Of a DNA stretch of 64,000 bases, positions 18,762-26,847 are shown piece after piece (position 1 is the stretch's first letter; each line of letters begins with the position of its first letter). The DNA lies in NCBI RefSeq assembly GCF_002085925.2, contig NZ_CP053562.1, forward strand, positions 2,679,501 through 2,743,500, read 5' to 3'. The notes beneath the pieces were generated by a model. It searched no databases and was not told the origin of the DNA. It saw only the letters and a list, made by a program, of their open reading frames with translations. This DNA comes from Thioclava electrotropha (lineage in GTDB: Bacteria > Pseudomonadota > Alphaproteobacteria > Rhodobacterales > Rhodobacteraceae). The translations under genes and the position numbers were made by a program.

Positions 18762-19810
18762 CCCAGACCAAAGCCAAAACCGCCGTCAAATTCGACAATG
18801 TCTCCATCGTCTTCGGCGACCGCCCGCAAGAGGCGCTGCCCCTGATGGATGAAGGGCTCTCGCGCCCCGAGATTCAGGAGCGTACCGATCAGGTGCTGGG
18901 CGTGCATGACTGCTCGGTCGAGGTGCCCGAAGGCGAGATTCTCGTGCTGATGGGCCTCTCGGGCTCGGGCAAATCGACGCTGCTGCGCGCGGTGAACGGG
19001 CTCAACCCGGTCGTGCGCGGTCAGGTCGAGGTGCATGACGGCGAGCGTCTCGTCGACGTCACCCATGCCGACCCCGCGACCTTGCGCAAAATGCGCCTGA
19101 ACAAGATCGCGATGGTCTTCCAGCAATTCGGCCTGCTGCCCTGGCGGACCGTGCGCGAGAATGTGGGCCTCGGCCTCGAACTCGCCGGCATGAGCAAGGC
19201 GGAACGCCGCAAGAAGGTCGACACCCAGCTGGAACTGGTGGGCCTGTCGGACTGGGCCGACCGTCAGGTGGCCGAGCTGTCGGGCGGCATGCAGCAGCGT
19301 GTGGGTCTTGCGCGCGCCTTCGCCACCGACGCGCCAATCCTTCTGATGGACGAGCCCTTCTCCGCGCTCGACCCGCTGATCCGCACCAAGCTGCAGGACG
19401 AGTTGCTGGAGCTGCAAAACAAGCTCAAGCGCACGATCATCTTTGTCAGCCACGACCTCGACGAGGCGTTCAAGATCGGCAACCGGATCGCGCTGATGGA
19501 AGGCGGGCGGATCGTGCAATGCGGCACCGCGCGCGACATCATCGCCAAGCCCGCCAACGGCTATGTGGCCGATTTCGTGGCCCATATGAACCCGCTGGGC
19601 GTGCTCACCGCCGAGGACATCGCCGATCCCGTCGGCACGCCCACCGGCGACGCCACCGGCGAGCCAATGCCCGCCGACGCGCCCGTGCGCGACGTGATGG
19701 AGCGGCTGCGCCACGAGCCTGCGGTGCCCCTCACCGATGGCCGTGTCGTGACCCGCGAGGGCGTCATCACGCGGCTCATCGACCCCCAGCGCAGCGCCGA
19801 GGCGAGCTGA
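18758..19810 (+). CDS. choV: choline ABC transporter ATP-binding protein
   Basis: A 350-residue ATPase of the ProV/OpuAA class. Walker A is GLSGSGKST, the signature is ELSGGMQQRVGLARAFA, and Walker B ILLMDEPFSALD is followed by the switch His in VSHDLDEA. As in other ChoV proteins, an N-terminal stretch of about 60 residues before Walker A contains the conserved EIQERTDQVLGVHDCSV. The C-terminal tail (PVRDVMERLRHEPAVPLTDG) resembles one half of a CBS-type regulatory module. Start ATGA overlaps the choW stop. Confidence 0.95.
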   Translation: MTQTKAKTAVKFDNVSIVFGDRPQEALPLMDEGLSRPEIQERTDQVLGVHDCSVEVPEGEILVLMGLSGSGKSTLLRAVNGLNPVVRGQVEVHDGERLVDVTHADPATLRKMRLNKIAMVFQQFGLLPWRTVRENVGLGLELAGMSKAERRKKVDTQLELVGLSDWADRQVAELSGGMQQRVGLARAFATDAPILLMDEPFSALDPLIRTKLQDELLELQNKLKRTIIFVSHDLDEAFKIGNRIALMEGGRIVQCGTARDIIAKPANGYVADFVAHMNPLGVLTAEDIADPVGTPTGDATGEPMPADAPVRDVMERLRHEPAVPLTDGRVVTREGVITRLIDPQRSAEAS

Positions 19811-19825
19811 GGGACGCTTCGCGGA

Positions 19826-19885
19826 GGATATTTGGAGCAGTTGGAAGACAGGCCACAGCGCCCCTTCCAACTGCCTCAAATATCC
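19826..19885. repeat. long imperfect inverted repeat between convergent genes
   Basis: Two 22-base arms, one starting GGATATTTGGAGCAGTTGG (19826-19847) and the other its reverse complement (19864-19885) with two mismatched bases, flank a 16-base loop. It lies between the ends of choV and the DMT transporter gene. Palindromes with a GGATATTT core next to CGCCGGAGGC are, from memory, a common intergenic element in Rhodobacteraceae. It may terminate both transcripts, although no T-run is present. Confidence 0.8.
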
Positions 19886-19925
19886 CCGCCGGAGGCATCC
19901 GACATTTGCAAAAAGCGCCGCGCTG

Positions 19926-20831
19926 TCAGATCTTGGTGGCCGGCGGAGGCGGCGTCACCCGGCGTTTGAGCTGCGCCTCGCGGAAGGTCATGTAGCTGAC
20001 CGAGGCGATGATGATCGCGCCGCCCAGGATCACGTAAGGATCCGGGCGCTCGCCGAAAATCGACCAGCCCGCAATCGCCGCCCAGACCAGTTGCAGGAAG
20101 ATCACCGGCTGCGTCACCGTCACAGGCGCCGCGGCGAAGGCCCGCGTCATGCAGTAATGCCCGCCCGTCGCGAACACCGCGACCGCACCCAGCCAGAGCG
20201 TCTCGGACAGCGTGATCGGCTCCCATTTCCAGATCGCCACCGGGGCAAGCGCGACGGTCACCACCAGCGTCATCATCGCGACCACCGTGCCTGCGGGCAC
20301 GTAATCGGTCAACCGCTTCGCCGCGAGATAGGCGCCGCCGAAGAACAGCGCCGCGCCAAGCTGGGCGAGATGGCCGGGCTCGATCGCGCGCATCCCCGGG
20401 CGCAGGATGATCAGCGCCCCGATCAGTGCGACGATCACCGCCGTCACGCGTCGCCAAGCCAGCCCCTCGCCTAAGAGAAGCGCACCGCCCACCGTCACCA
20501 CGATCGGGTTGAGGTAATTGATCGCAGTGACATCGGCGATCGGGATATTGCTCATCGCGAAGAACCACAGCCCAACGGCAACCGCGTGCAGGAGACCGCG
20601 CACGCCGAACAGCGCCCAGACCTGAGGCGGGAAGCTCTGCCGCAGAATGCGGGCCAGCGCGGGCGCGAAGAAGATCAGCCCCCACATGAAGCGCACGAAG
20701 GCCGATTGCGCGGCGGGCACCTGATCGCCCAGCCAGTGAACGATGATGTTCACCATCACGAAACAGGCCGTGGTGGCGAGCATCCACAGGATGCCGATCA
20801 GCGGTTTGTTGGGTTTGTCTTGCGCGGTCAT
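19926..20831 (-). CDS. DMT superfamily (EamA) transporter
   Basis: A 301-residue protein with about ten predicted membrane helices in two EamA repeats. These include GILWMLATTACFVMVNIIVH, GLLHAVAVGLWFFAMSNIPI, VTAVIVALIGALIILRP in the first half and AFAAAPVTVTQPVIFLQLVW, AAIAGWSIFGERPDP in the second. The conserved loop AINYLNPIVVTVGGALLLGE is typical. It is probably an inner-membrane exporter of metabolites such as amino acids or drugs; the substrate cannot be told. The start at 20831 follows AGAGGGG and avoids 12 unlikely upstream residues. Confidence 0.88.
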   Translation of the reverse strand: MTAQDKPNKPLIGILWMLATTACFVMVNIIVHWLGDQVPAAQSAFVRFMWGLIFFAPALARILRQSFPPQVWALFGVRGLLHAVAVGLWFFAMSNIPIADVTAINYLNPIVVTVGGALLLGEGLAWRRVTAVIVALIGALIILRPGMRAIEPGHLAQLGAALFFGGAYLAAKRLTDYVPAGTVVAMMTLVVTVALAPVAIWKWEPITLSETLWLGAVAVFATGGHYCMTRAFAAAPVTVTQPVIFLQLVWAAIAGWSIFGERPDPYVILGGAIIIASVSYMTFREAQLKRRVTPPPPATKI

Positions 20832-20885
20832 AACCCCTCTTGGACGCTGGTTCGGCACCGCGCGCAAGGGGCGGCTTTGTGTCGG

Positions 20886-21497
20886 TTATAATGCGCCCGC
20901 CGCGAGCTTCCAGGCGATCGAGCCCATCAGCACCGCGATCAGCGCATCGAGCACCCGCCACGCGCTCTCCTTGGCGAAAAGCGGCGCCAGAAGCCGCGCG
21001 CCATAGGCCAGCGCGAAGAAGAACACGAACGAGGCCACGATCGCGCCCGTAGCGAAGCTGATCCGCGCGCCCGCGAACTGCGCCGAGACCGCGCCGAGCA
21101 GCACCACCGTATCGAGCCAGACATGCGGGTTCGCCCAAGTGAAAGCGGCCACCGTCACCAGCACGGCGCGCAGGGACGGTGCGCTGCCTGCGCTCGGGTC
21201 GAGATGCTCCCCGCCCCGGATCGCCGCCAAAGCGGAGCGGATCGCATACCAGCTAAGAAAAGCGACACCGCCCCAGCGCAGCGTCTCCGGCAGCCATGGC
21301 AGCGCGGTCGAGGCAGCGGCGAAGCCCGACACGCCAAGCGCGATCAGCACCGCATCGGAGAGCGCGCAGAACAGCGCCACCGCGAAGACATGCTCGCGCC
21401 GCAGCCCCTGACGCAGCACGAAGGCGTTTTGCGCGCCGATCGCCACGATCAGCCCGAGCCCCAGTTTCAGCCCCGCCCAGAATGCCGCCAATTCCAT
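20886..21497 (-). CDS. LysE/ArgO family amino-acid exporter
   Basis: A 203-residue inner-membrane protein with about six helices. It begins MELAAFWAGLKLGLGLIVAI, with the LysE signature GLIVAIGAQNAFVLRQGL, then ALFCALSDAVLIALGVSG and AAFTWANPHVWLDTVVLLG, both characteristic of LysE/ArgO lysine and arginine exporters. The ATG at 21497 is chosen because GAGGTGAGG lies five bases ahead. It is divergent from a LysR regulator, the classical lysE-lysG or argO-argP arrangement, so induction by basic amino acids is probable. Confidence 0.92.
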   Translation of the reverse strand: MELAAFWAGLKLGLGLIVAIGAQNAFVLRQGLRREHVFAVALFCALSDAVLIALGVSGFAAASTALPWLPETLRWGGVAFLSWYAIRSALAAIRGGEHLDPSAGSAPSLRAVLVTVAAFTWANPHVWLDTVVLLGAVSAQFAGARISFATGAIVASFVFFFALAYGARLLAPLFAKESAWRVLDALIAVLMGSIAWKLAAGAL

Positions 21498-21550
21498 CCG
21501 CCTCACCTCTTGTCTGCTCAGAGACGCTTCTCAGTGCCGGGACGTGCGTA

Positions 21551-21563
21551 TAAGTTCAACTTA
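21551..21563. promoter_or_regulatory. candidate LysR-type operator 1
   Basis: TAAGTTCAACTTA is a perfect palindrome with a single central base in the divergent region between the exporter and its LysR regulator, 54 bp from the exporter start. It shares AAGT/ACTT arms with the second site. Confidence 0.6.
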
Positions 21564-21579
21564 ATTAAACTAACTCTGT

Positions 21580-21594
21580 ATAAGTAAAACTTAT
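21580..21594. promoter_or_regulatory. candidate LysR-type operator 2, overlapping the regulator start codon
   Basis: ATAAGTAAAACTTAT is a perfect palindrome (six-base arms, AAA spacer) whose right end contains the first two bases of the regulator start codon at 21593. Binding would repress the regulator directly. Confidence 0.6.
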
Positions 21595-22447
21595 GTTCGA
21601 CTATGCCGCGCTGGATGCGCTCGCCACCGTGATCGAGACCGGAAGCTTCGAGGCCGCCAGCGCGCGGCTCGGGGTATCGCAATCGGCCGTCTCGCAACGG
21701 GTCCGCCAGTTGGAGGAACGCATGGGCGCGGTTCTGGTGATCCGTTCCACGCCTTGCCGCGCGACCGAGGATGGGGCGCGGCTGATCGCCCATCTGCGCG
21801 AGGTGGCGCTTCTGGAGACCGAGCTTGCGCCCTCCGAGACCCCGCCGGTTCTGCGCATCGCGGTGAATGCGGACAGCCTCGCGACATGGGTGCTGCCCGC
21901 GCTGGCCGAGGTGGAGGGCGTGCGTTTCGATCTGGTGATCGACGATCAGGACCATTCCGCGGGGCTTTTGCGCCGGGGCGAGGTCGCGGGCGCGATCACC
22001 GCCGACGAGGGGCCGATTGCGGGCTGCGACAGCGTGAGCCTCGGGCGGCTGCGCTATATCGCGACGGCGAGCCCGGACTTCGTCGCGCGCTATTTCCCGA
22101 ACCGGATCGACCGGCACAGCTTGCGCGCGGCCCCTGCCCTGCAGTTCAACGCCAAGGATCGCCTGCAGGACCGCTGGGCCTCGATGATCGCGGGCATGCC
22201 GATGGGGCTGCGCGCGCATCGTATCGGCTCGACCGAAGGCTTCGTGGAGGCCTGTCTGCGCGGCATGGGCTGGGGGCTCAACCCCGAGGTTCTGGTGCGC
22301 GCGCATCTGGAAAGCGGCGCGCTGGAACGGCTGGGCCCGGCGCCGATCGATGTGCCGCTCTACTGGCAAAGCGCAAGGCGGCTCAAAGCCCCGCTCGCGC
22401 CGCTAACCAAAGCGCTGCGGCAGGCGGCGAAAGCGGTGTTGTTGTAA
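21593..22447 (+). CDS. LysR regulator of the LysG/ArgP type
   Basis: A 284-residue LysR-family protein. The N-terminal winged helix-turn-helix reads TVIETGSFEAASARLGVSQS, followed by AVSQRVRQLEERMG. The effector domain carries LRIAVNADSLATWVLPALAE and LVIDDQDHSAGLLRRGEV, segments typical of ArgP (IciA) and LysG, which activate basic amino-acid exporters. It is divergent from the LysE/ArgO gene with two palindromes between. It has no distinct ribosome site, because the operator occupies the position just before the ATG; translation may be leaderless or weak. Confidence 0.9.
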   Translation: MFDYAALDALATVIETGSFEAASARLGVSQSAVSQRVRQLEERMGAVLVIRSTPCRATEDGARLIAHLREVALLETELAPSETPPVLRIAVNADSLATWVLPALAEVEGVRFDLVIDDQDHSAGLLRRGEVAGAITADEGPIAGCDSVSLGRLRYIATASPDFVARYFPNRIDRHSLRAAPALQFNAKDRLQDRWASMIAGMPMGLRAHRIGSTEGFVEACLRGMGWGLNPEVLVRAHLESGALERLGPAPIDVPLYWQSARRLKAPLAPLTKALRQAAKAVLL

Positions 22448-22556
22448 GGGGTCAGGAAGGGGTTGATCCGGCAGCCTGAGCGCGCGCATTGCCCACGACC
22501 AGCGCGCCGCCCATAGTGACGTATGTCCCGCAGGCTCGTCAGGAGGAGAGACGCCC

Positions 22557-22892
22557 ATGGAGCTACCCGATTTCATTCAGGCCTTCCCCGCCCTAGACCT
22601 GCCGTTTCCCGAAGATCAGGTGCGCAGCCACGCGATCCGCTCGGAGGCGGGGCTGGTGGTGTTCCTGCACTTCCTCACCGATTTCGACCTGCCGCCCCAT
22701 GCGCATAAGGCTCAGTGGGGCACGGTGATCGAAGGCGAGGCGGAGCTGACCATCGCAGGCGAGACCCGGGTCTATCGCCCCGGCGAGAGCTACGAAATCC
22801 CCGCGGGCGCGGAACATTCGGCGCGGCTCAAGGCGGGGACGAAGGTGATCGACGCCTTCGAGGAGGCCGATCGCTATCCGCTGAAACCCTGA
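22557..22892 (+). CDS. cupin domain protein
   Basis: A 111-residue single-domain cupin. Metal-ligand motifs are visible: DLPPHAHKAQWGTVIEGEAE supplies the His pair and a glutamine, and YRPGESYEIPAGAEHSARLK supplies the distal His. It probably binds a divalent metal, but the reaction or ligand is unknown. AGGAGGAG precedes the ATG. It is convergent with the transglutaminase gene, ten bases apart. Confidence 0.85.
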   Translation: MELPDFIQAFPALDLPFPEDQVRSHAIRSEAGLVVFLHFLTDFDLPPHAHKAQWGTVIEGEAELTIAGETRVYRPGESYEIPAGAEHSARLKAGTKVIDAFEEADRYPLKP

Positions 22893-22902
22893 GGGACCAC
22901 GC

Positions 22903-23676
22903 TCAGACCCGGATCACCGAGACGCTCTGGTTAATGAGCATCGCGGGTGCCTGCGATTCCATGAAGGCCACGTCATAGGCATCGCGCCCCACCGCGACCA
23001 GCGCCATGTTCTCGGGCCCGCACATGCCGGTCGCATCGACCATATGCCATGCGCCATCGAGCCAGACCTCGGCCACGGCGTGGAAATCCTGCGGCCACAC
23101 ATCCGGCCCGTAGGAGGACGCCATGCGCGCCGGAATCTGCGCCGCGCGCACCATCGCGCAGAACAGATGCGCATAGTCGCGACAGACCCCTGCCCGGCCC
23201 GCGAAGGTCTCGAGCACGTTGGTGTCGCTATCCGACGCGCCGGGCACGTAAGACAGGTTCTTCTCGATCCAGTCGCGGATCGCGGCCACTTTCGCCCCGC
23301 CCTGCAGATCGCCGAAACGCTTGCTCACGAAGGAGACGAATTTGTCCGACTGCACGTAGCGCGAGGGTCGGATATAGGGCGCGGCCTCGGCGGGCAGTTC
23401 ATGGAGTTGTGCCGCCTCCATCTGCGTCAGGTCGATCGCCGGACGCGTGATGTCGATCAGCGCCTGATAATGCAGCGTCATCTGGGTACCGACCTGCGCC
23501 CAGATCCGCTCGCCCACGCCGCAATCGCCCGCGATCCGGCCCACGCTCGCATCGCCGAGGTTCATCGACGCGTTGACGATCTCCTGCCCCGGAGCGTGCG
23601 CGGCTTCGAGCACCAGCGCGACCGTATTCGGCTGCGGGAACTGGTATTGCATCTGCACGTCGACGGAAATGCGCAT
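22903..23676 (-). CDS. transglutaminase-like cysteine peptidase family protein
   Basis: A 257-residue cytoplasmic protein with no leader. The transglutaminase-like catalytic triad is recognisable: Cys in GRAGVCRDYAHLFCAMVRAA, His in DFHAVAEVWLDGAWHMVDAT, and Asp in that same stretch. The N-terminal 80 residues form the beta-sandwich-like domain seen in bacterial homologues. Members of this family act as peptidases or amidases; the substrate is unknown. The protein lies alone between convergent and same-strand neighbours. Confidence 0.9.
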   Translation of the reverse strand: MRISVDVQMQYQFPQPNTVALVLEAAHAPGQEIVNASMNLGDASVGRIAGDCGVGERIWAQVGTQMTLHYQALIDITRPAIDLTQMEAAQLHELPAEAAPYIRPSRYVQSDKFVSFVSKRFGDLQGGAKVAAIRDWIEKNLSYVPGASDSDTNVLETFAGRAGVCRDYAHLFCAMVRAAQIPARMASSYGPDVWPQDFHAVAEVWLDGAWHMVDATGMCGPENMALVAVGRDAYDVAFMESQAPAMLINQSVSVIRV

Positions 23677-23865
23677 GGCGGCTCCTCCTCTCGGGATTCA
23701 GGTGGTGTCACTGGGATGGAGCGCGCCGCGTAACAGAGACACGTCGGTGGGGAAAGGGGGGCGCAGACGGTTTGGTTCCCAAGTGACGTAGCGCCGGAAA
23801 CGAATAGCCGTGAGCGGGGTCGTCGCGACGGTTTCGCAATGCGCCCGAAGCCTCTTTGAAACGAG

Positions 23866-23900
23866 AACGGCGGCTGCACCTCGAAAGCACAGCCGCCGTT
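23866..23900 (-). terminator. terminator hairpin of the FKBP gene
   Basis: AACGGCGGCTG and CAGCCGCCGTT form a perfect 11-base stem with a 13-base loop 25 bp past the FKBP stop. The following minus-strand bases (CTCGTTTC) are only moderately T-rich. Confidence 0.65.
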
Positions 23901-23924
23901 GAAACACGCCAGATGCGTGCAGGC

Positions 23925-24356
23925 TTACGCGTCGATCTTGACGAGTTCGACGTCGAAGGTCAGCGCCTTGCCGGCGAGCGGGTGGTTCGCGTCGAGGACG
24001 AGTTCTTTCTCGTTCGCCTCGGCAACGGTCACGTTCACGGTCTGACCGTCCTGGGTCTGAACCTGAAGCTGGGTGCCCGGCTCGGTCGGGATGTCGTCGG
24101 GGATGTTCGCGCGGTCGACCGACTGCATGCGCTCGGGGTGATGCTCGCCATAGGCCTCTGCAGGCTCGACGCGCACGGTGCGCTTTTCACCCTCTTCCAT
24201 GCCGGTCACGCCCTTGTCGAGGCCGGGGATGATCTGGCCCGAACCGAGCGTGAAGGACAGCGGGTCGCGGCCTTCCGAGCTATCGAAGACGGAGCCGTCG
24301 TCCAGCTTGCCGGTGTAATGAAGATGCAGGGTGTCGCCAGCCTTTGCCTGGGTCAT
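23925..24356 (-). CDS. FKBP-type peptidyl-prolyl isomerase (SlyD/SlpA-like)
   Basis: A 143-residue cytoplasmic isomerase that catalyses cis-trans isomerisation of prolyl bonds and acts as a folding helper. The FKBP core is split by an inserted flap, as in SlyD/SlpA: LHYTGKLDDGSVFDSSEGRD, PLSFTLGSGQIIPGLDKGV and GMEEGEKRTVRVEPAEAYGE, then the flap, and the closing strand AGKALTFDVELVKIDA. There is no His-rich metal tail, which favours SlpA over SlyD. GAAAGGAT precedes the ATG. Confidence 0.93.
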   Translation of the reverse strand: MTQAKAGDTLHLHYTGKLDDGSVFDSSEGRDPLSFTLGSGQIIPGLDKGVTGMEEGEKRTVRVEPAEAYGEHHPERMQSVDRANIPDDIPTEPGTQLQVQTQDGQTVNVTVAEANEKELVLDANHPLAGKALTFDVELVKIDA

Positions 24357-24566
24357 GGTGATATCCTTTCGCGGGGAGATGAATTTGCCGAGGCCACGGG
24401 GTTACGCAGGTGCTCGGAGCGTCACGCGACAAAGTGGGGGTTCTGACCCGGAATGTAAACCGGGGGGCCGGAATTCGGGTGTATTTTGACGGCCTAGTTG
24501 CGTGAACTTGACAAGCTACAGCTTCATGCGGAGCGTTGCGATAGTTAACTTTGGGGAGTAAATTTA

Positions 24567-25544
24567 TTGAAATACATTATTCGCGATGAGCTCGTGCGAA
24601 CATCCACTGAAATTTCCGAAAGCAGATTTGAGGAAGTAAAGAACGCAGCTAGCCGCATCAACCTAATTTGGGACGTCGAGGAGAACTTCGATTTGTTTGC
24701 AAGAGCGTTCGTCGAGCTCGAAAAATACCAGATGACAGCAGCGCTTCAATACTACTATTCTGCACGAGATCCGGAGGGTGTTGATGAGCTATTCGAAGAA
24801 ACTCGCCCTCAACTAAACCTGAAACTTGTTGCACTTCTAACTGCATCGAGAGCCTATGAAGAGCAGCTTCATCAGCGCGCATCATGCCTGAGAAAACTGA
24901 CAGAAAATTCTGAAATTGAATTCAAAGGGGCTTTTTCGAACGCGTTTGACGCTAGCTTCGAATATCGCGTGATGTACAACTTAAGAAACCACGCACAACA
25001 TCAGCGCCCTCCTTTAGGACGTCTCTCCTTTTCTCATTCCAGCCAATGGAAGAGTGAACCCAGACACGAATCTCCAGCTCGCTCAAGAATTTCGATAAAC
25101 CCCAAGCTGAACACTGAGGAATTGATCAACTCTAAGAGATTCAACCAAAAGGTCCGCGATGAAATTAACGGTCTCAACTTAAAACATCTAGATCTTAAGT
25201 TTTTCACACGCGGGTTTATCCAAGAAATTTACAAGATTCATCAGCATTTTCGTAGAACCACAGAAAATGACCTTCAAAAATTTCTTGGCATCTTGAAAGT
25301 CGAAAACGAGAGACTCAGCATCTTGGCTGGGCAGAGCTGCGACTATCCGGTGCTTGAAAAAATAGACGAGAACGGAAATCGGGAACGGACTTTGATAGAC
25401 TATGCCCATCAAGCGCGAATTCTAGCCAAGAGGAAACACTGGACCGGACTTGAATGGGTTCAAGGAGGCTTCATTTCATCAGAGATCAGCTATTCGAATG
25501 ATACCTTCCCAAGAAGTCACGAGAAAATCTGGGTAGCCAAATAA
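24567..25544 (+). CDS. AT-rich orphan protein with HEPN-like R-x4-H motif
   Basis: A 325-residue protein, unrecognised as a whole. The start is TTG 24567, with GGGGAG about ten bases upstream; no in-frame ATG exists before residue 56. Composition is unlike its surroundings: on two lines I counted 37% and 50% GC, against well over 60% in neighbours, and the codons are AT-rich. It is largely helical, charged and cytoplasmic. Residues 136-146 read MYNLRNHAQHQ; R140-N-x3-H145 is the R-x4-6-H motif of HEPN ribonuclease domains common in toxin and phage-defence proteins. The gene sits alone between fkbP-like and yebC genes and ends in a bidirectional terminator. Horizontal acquisition is likely; a defence role is only inferred. 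Confidence 0.75.
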   Translation: MKYIIRDELVRTSTEISESRFEEVKNAASRINLIWDVEENFDLFARAFVELEKYQMTAALQYYYSARDPEGVDELFEETRPQLNLKLVALLTASRAYEEQLHQRASCLRKLTENSEIEFKGAFSNAFDASFEYRVMYNLRNHAQHQRPPLGRLSFSHSSQWKSEPRHESPARSRISINPKLNTEELINSKRFNQKVRDEINGLNLKHLDLKFFTRGFIQEIYKIHQHFRRTTENDLQKFLGILKVENERLSILAGQSCDYPVLEKIDENGNRERTLIDYAHQARILAKRKHWTGLEWVQGGFISSEISYSNDTFPRSHEKIWVAK

Positions 25545-25567
25545 AAAGCGCCCCGGAGGGCGCTTTT
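25544..25567. terminator. bidirectional Rho-independent terminator
   Basis: AAAAGCGCCC-CGGA-GGGCGCTTTT: a perfect ten-base stem with a four-base loop that gives a T-run on both strands. It directly follows the orphan gene stop and lies 22 bp past the yebC stop. Confidence 0.9.
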
Positions 25568-25589
25568 GACGATTTTCGGTGCGGATCGC

Positions 25590-26330
25590 TTACAGCTGGG
25601 CTGCGACCTCTTCGGGCACGTCGAAATTGGCGGTGACGGATTGCACGTCGTCATCGTCTTCGAGCGTGTCGATCAGCTTCATCAGCTTCTGGGCGGTTTC
25701 CAGATCGACCTCGGTGCGGTTCTGGGGCTTCCAGATCAGCTTGGCTTCCTCGGCCTCGCCCAGTTCCTTCTCCAGCGCGTCGGAGACATCTGAGAGGTCT
25801 TCCATCGTGCAGTAGATCCAGTGGCCTTCGTCGTCGCTCTCGACGTCTTCGGCGCCAGCCTCGATCGCGGCCATCAGCACGGTCTCGGCATCGCCCACGG
25901 AGGCGGGATAGATGATCTCGCCCATCCGGTCGAACATGAAGGACACCGAACCGGTGGTGCCCAGATTACCGCCGTTCTTGGTGAAGGTGGAGCGCACGTT
26001 CGACGCGGTGCGGTTGAGGTTGTCGGTCATCGCCTCGACGATCACCGCGATGCCCTCGGGGCCGTAGCCCTCGTAGCGGATCTCGGTATAGTCATCGCCG
26101 TCGCCCGCCTGCGATTTCTTGATCGCGCGGTCGATCACGTCTTTCGGCATCGACTGGGACTTGGCCGCTTTCACGGCGAGACGCAGGCGCGGGTTCTTCT
26201 CGGGATCGGGGTCGCCTATCTTGGCGGCGACCGTGATCTCTTTCGAGAGCTTGGAAAACATCTTCGAGCGCGCCGCATCCTGCTTGCCCTTGCGGTGCTG
26301 GATGTTGGCCCATTTTGAGTGGCCTGCCAT
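25590..26330 (-). CDS. yebC: YebC/PmpR family protein
   Basis: A 246-residue protein with the invariant start [20 protein letters not shown], followed by [20 protein letters not shown] and [20 protein letters not shown], all characteristic of YebC. Long annotated as a transcriptional regulator, YebC proteins have more recently been linked to ribosome function at difficult peptide sequences. The start at 26330 is fixed by the conserved N-terminus. Confidence 0.96.
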   Translation of the reverse strand: MAGHSKWANIQHRKGKQDAARSKMFSKLSKEITVAAKIGDPDPEKNPRLRLAVKAAKSQSMPKDVIDRAIKKSQAGDGDDYTEIRYEGYGPEGIAVIVEAMTDNLNRTASNVRSTFTKNGGNLGTTGSVSFMFDRMGEIIYPASVGDAETVLMAAIEAGAEDVESDDEGHWIYCTMEDLSDVSDALEKELGEAEEAKLIWKPQNRTEVDLETAQKLMKLIDTLEDDDDVQSVTANFDVPEEVAAQL

Positions 26331-26439
26331 GGGTATCTCCGTTCGGAATAGTCGCGAAATCGACCCCGTATAGTGCGCAACGGGGGGATGATTCAAGATA
26401 GATGGGTTGCAGGCGGTGCCGGGCGCCCGCCATTGCCGA

Positions 26440-26835
26440 TCAATGCGGCAGCTTGAGGACCCCGTCGGGCTGGCTGCGCGAGGGGATCGGCTCGGGCGTC
26501 TTGAAGCTCCAGCGGCGGCCTTGCGCGTCCTTCAGCGTGACCTCGGCATAGGGCTGGAAGATATTGCCGACCCCGACGCCGCCGAGATAGCTCGGCTCGA
26601 ACCGGGTCACCTGATAGCGCATCGGATGCAGGCACCCGGCCAGATCGCCGGTATACTGGCCCGAGATATTGGCGCGGCAGACCGTGCCGTCAATGAAGGA
26701 GACACGCATCACGGTGCCCTGAAAGGTCACCCGGTCGGGCCAGGAGGGCGCGCGGGTGCCCTGCCCCGGCACGCAGGCGGCGAGCGCGAGCGGTGCGAGA
26801 AGCGACAGGGCGGCGAGACGGGCGGCAAAGCGCAT
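26440..26835 (-). CDS. hypothetical lipoprotein
   Basis: A 131-residue protein with a lipoprotein signal ([20 protein letters not shown], then C) and lipobox LAAC. The mature domain contains [40 protein letters not shown] and [20 protein letters not shown], probably a small beta-domain with a disulfide between the two internal cysteines. It lies 12 bp downstream of the SLC13 transporter gene, so it is co-transcribed with it. I do not recognise the family. Confidence 0.75.
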   Translation of the reverse strand: MRFAARLAALSLLAPLALAACVPGQGTRAPSWPDRVTFQGTVMRVSFIDGTVCRANISGQYTGDLAGCLHPMRYQVTRFEPSYLGGVGVGNIFQPYAEVTLKDAQGRRWSFKTPEPIPSRSQPDGVLKLPH

Positions 26836-26847
26836 GGGGGAACCTCC

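Noticed and set aside
19905..19912. A further TTTGCAAA (PccR half-site)
   Set aside because: Single copy with no partner at the 3' ends of convergent genes; probably chance.
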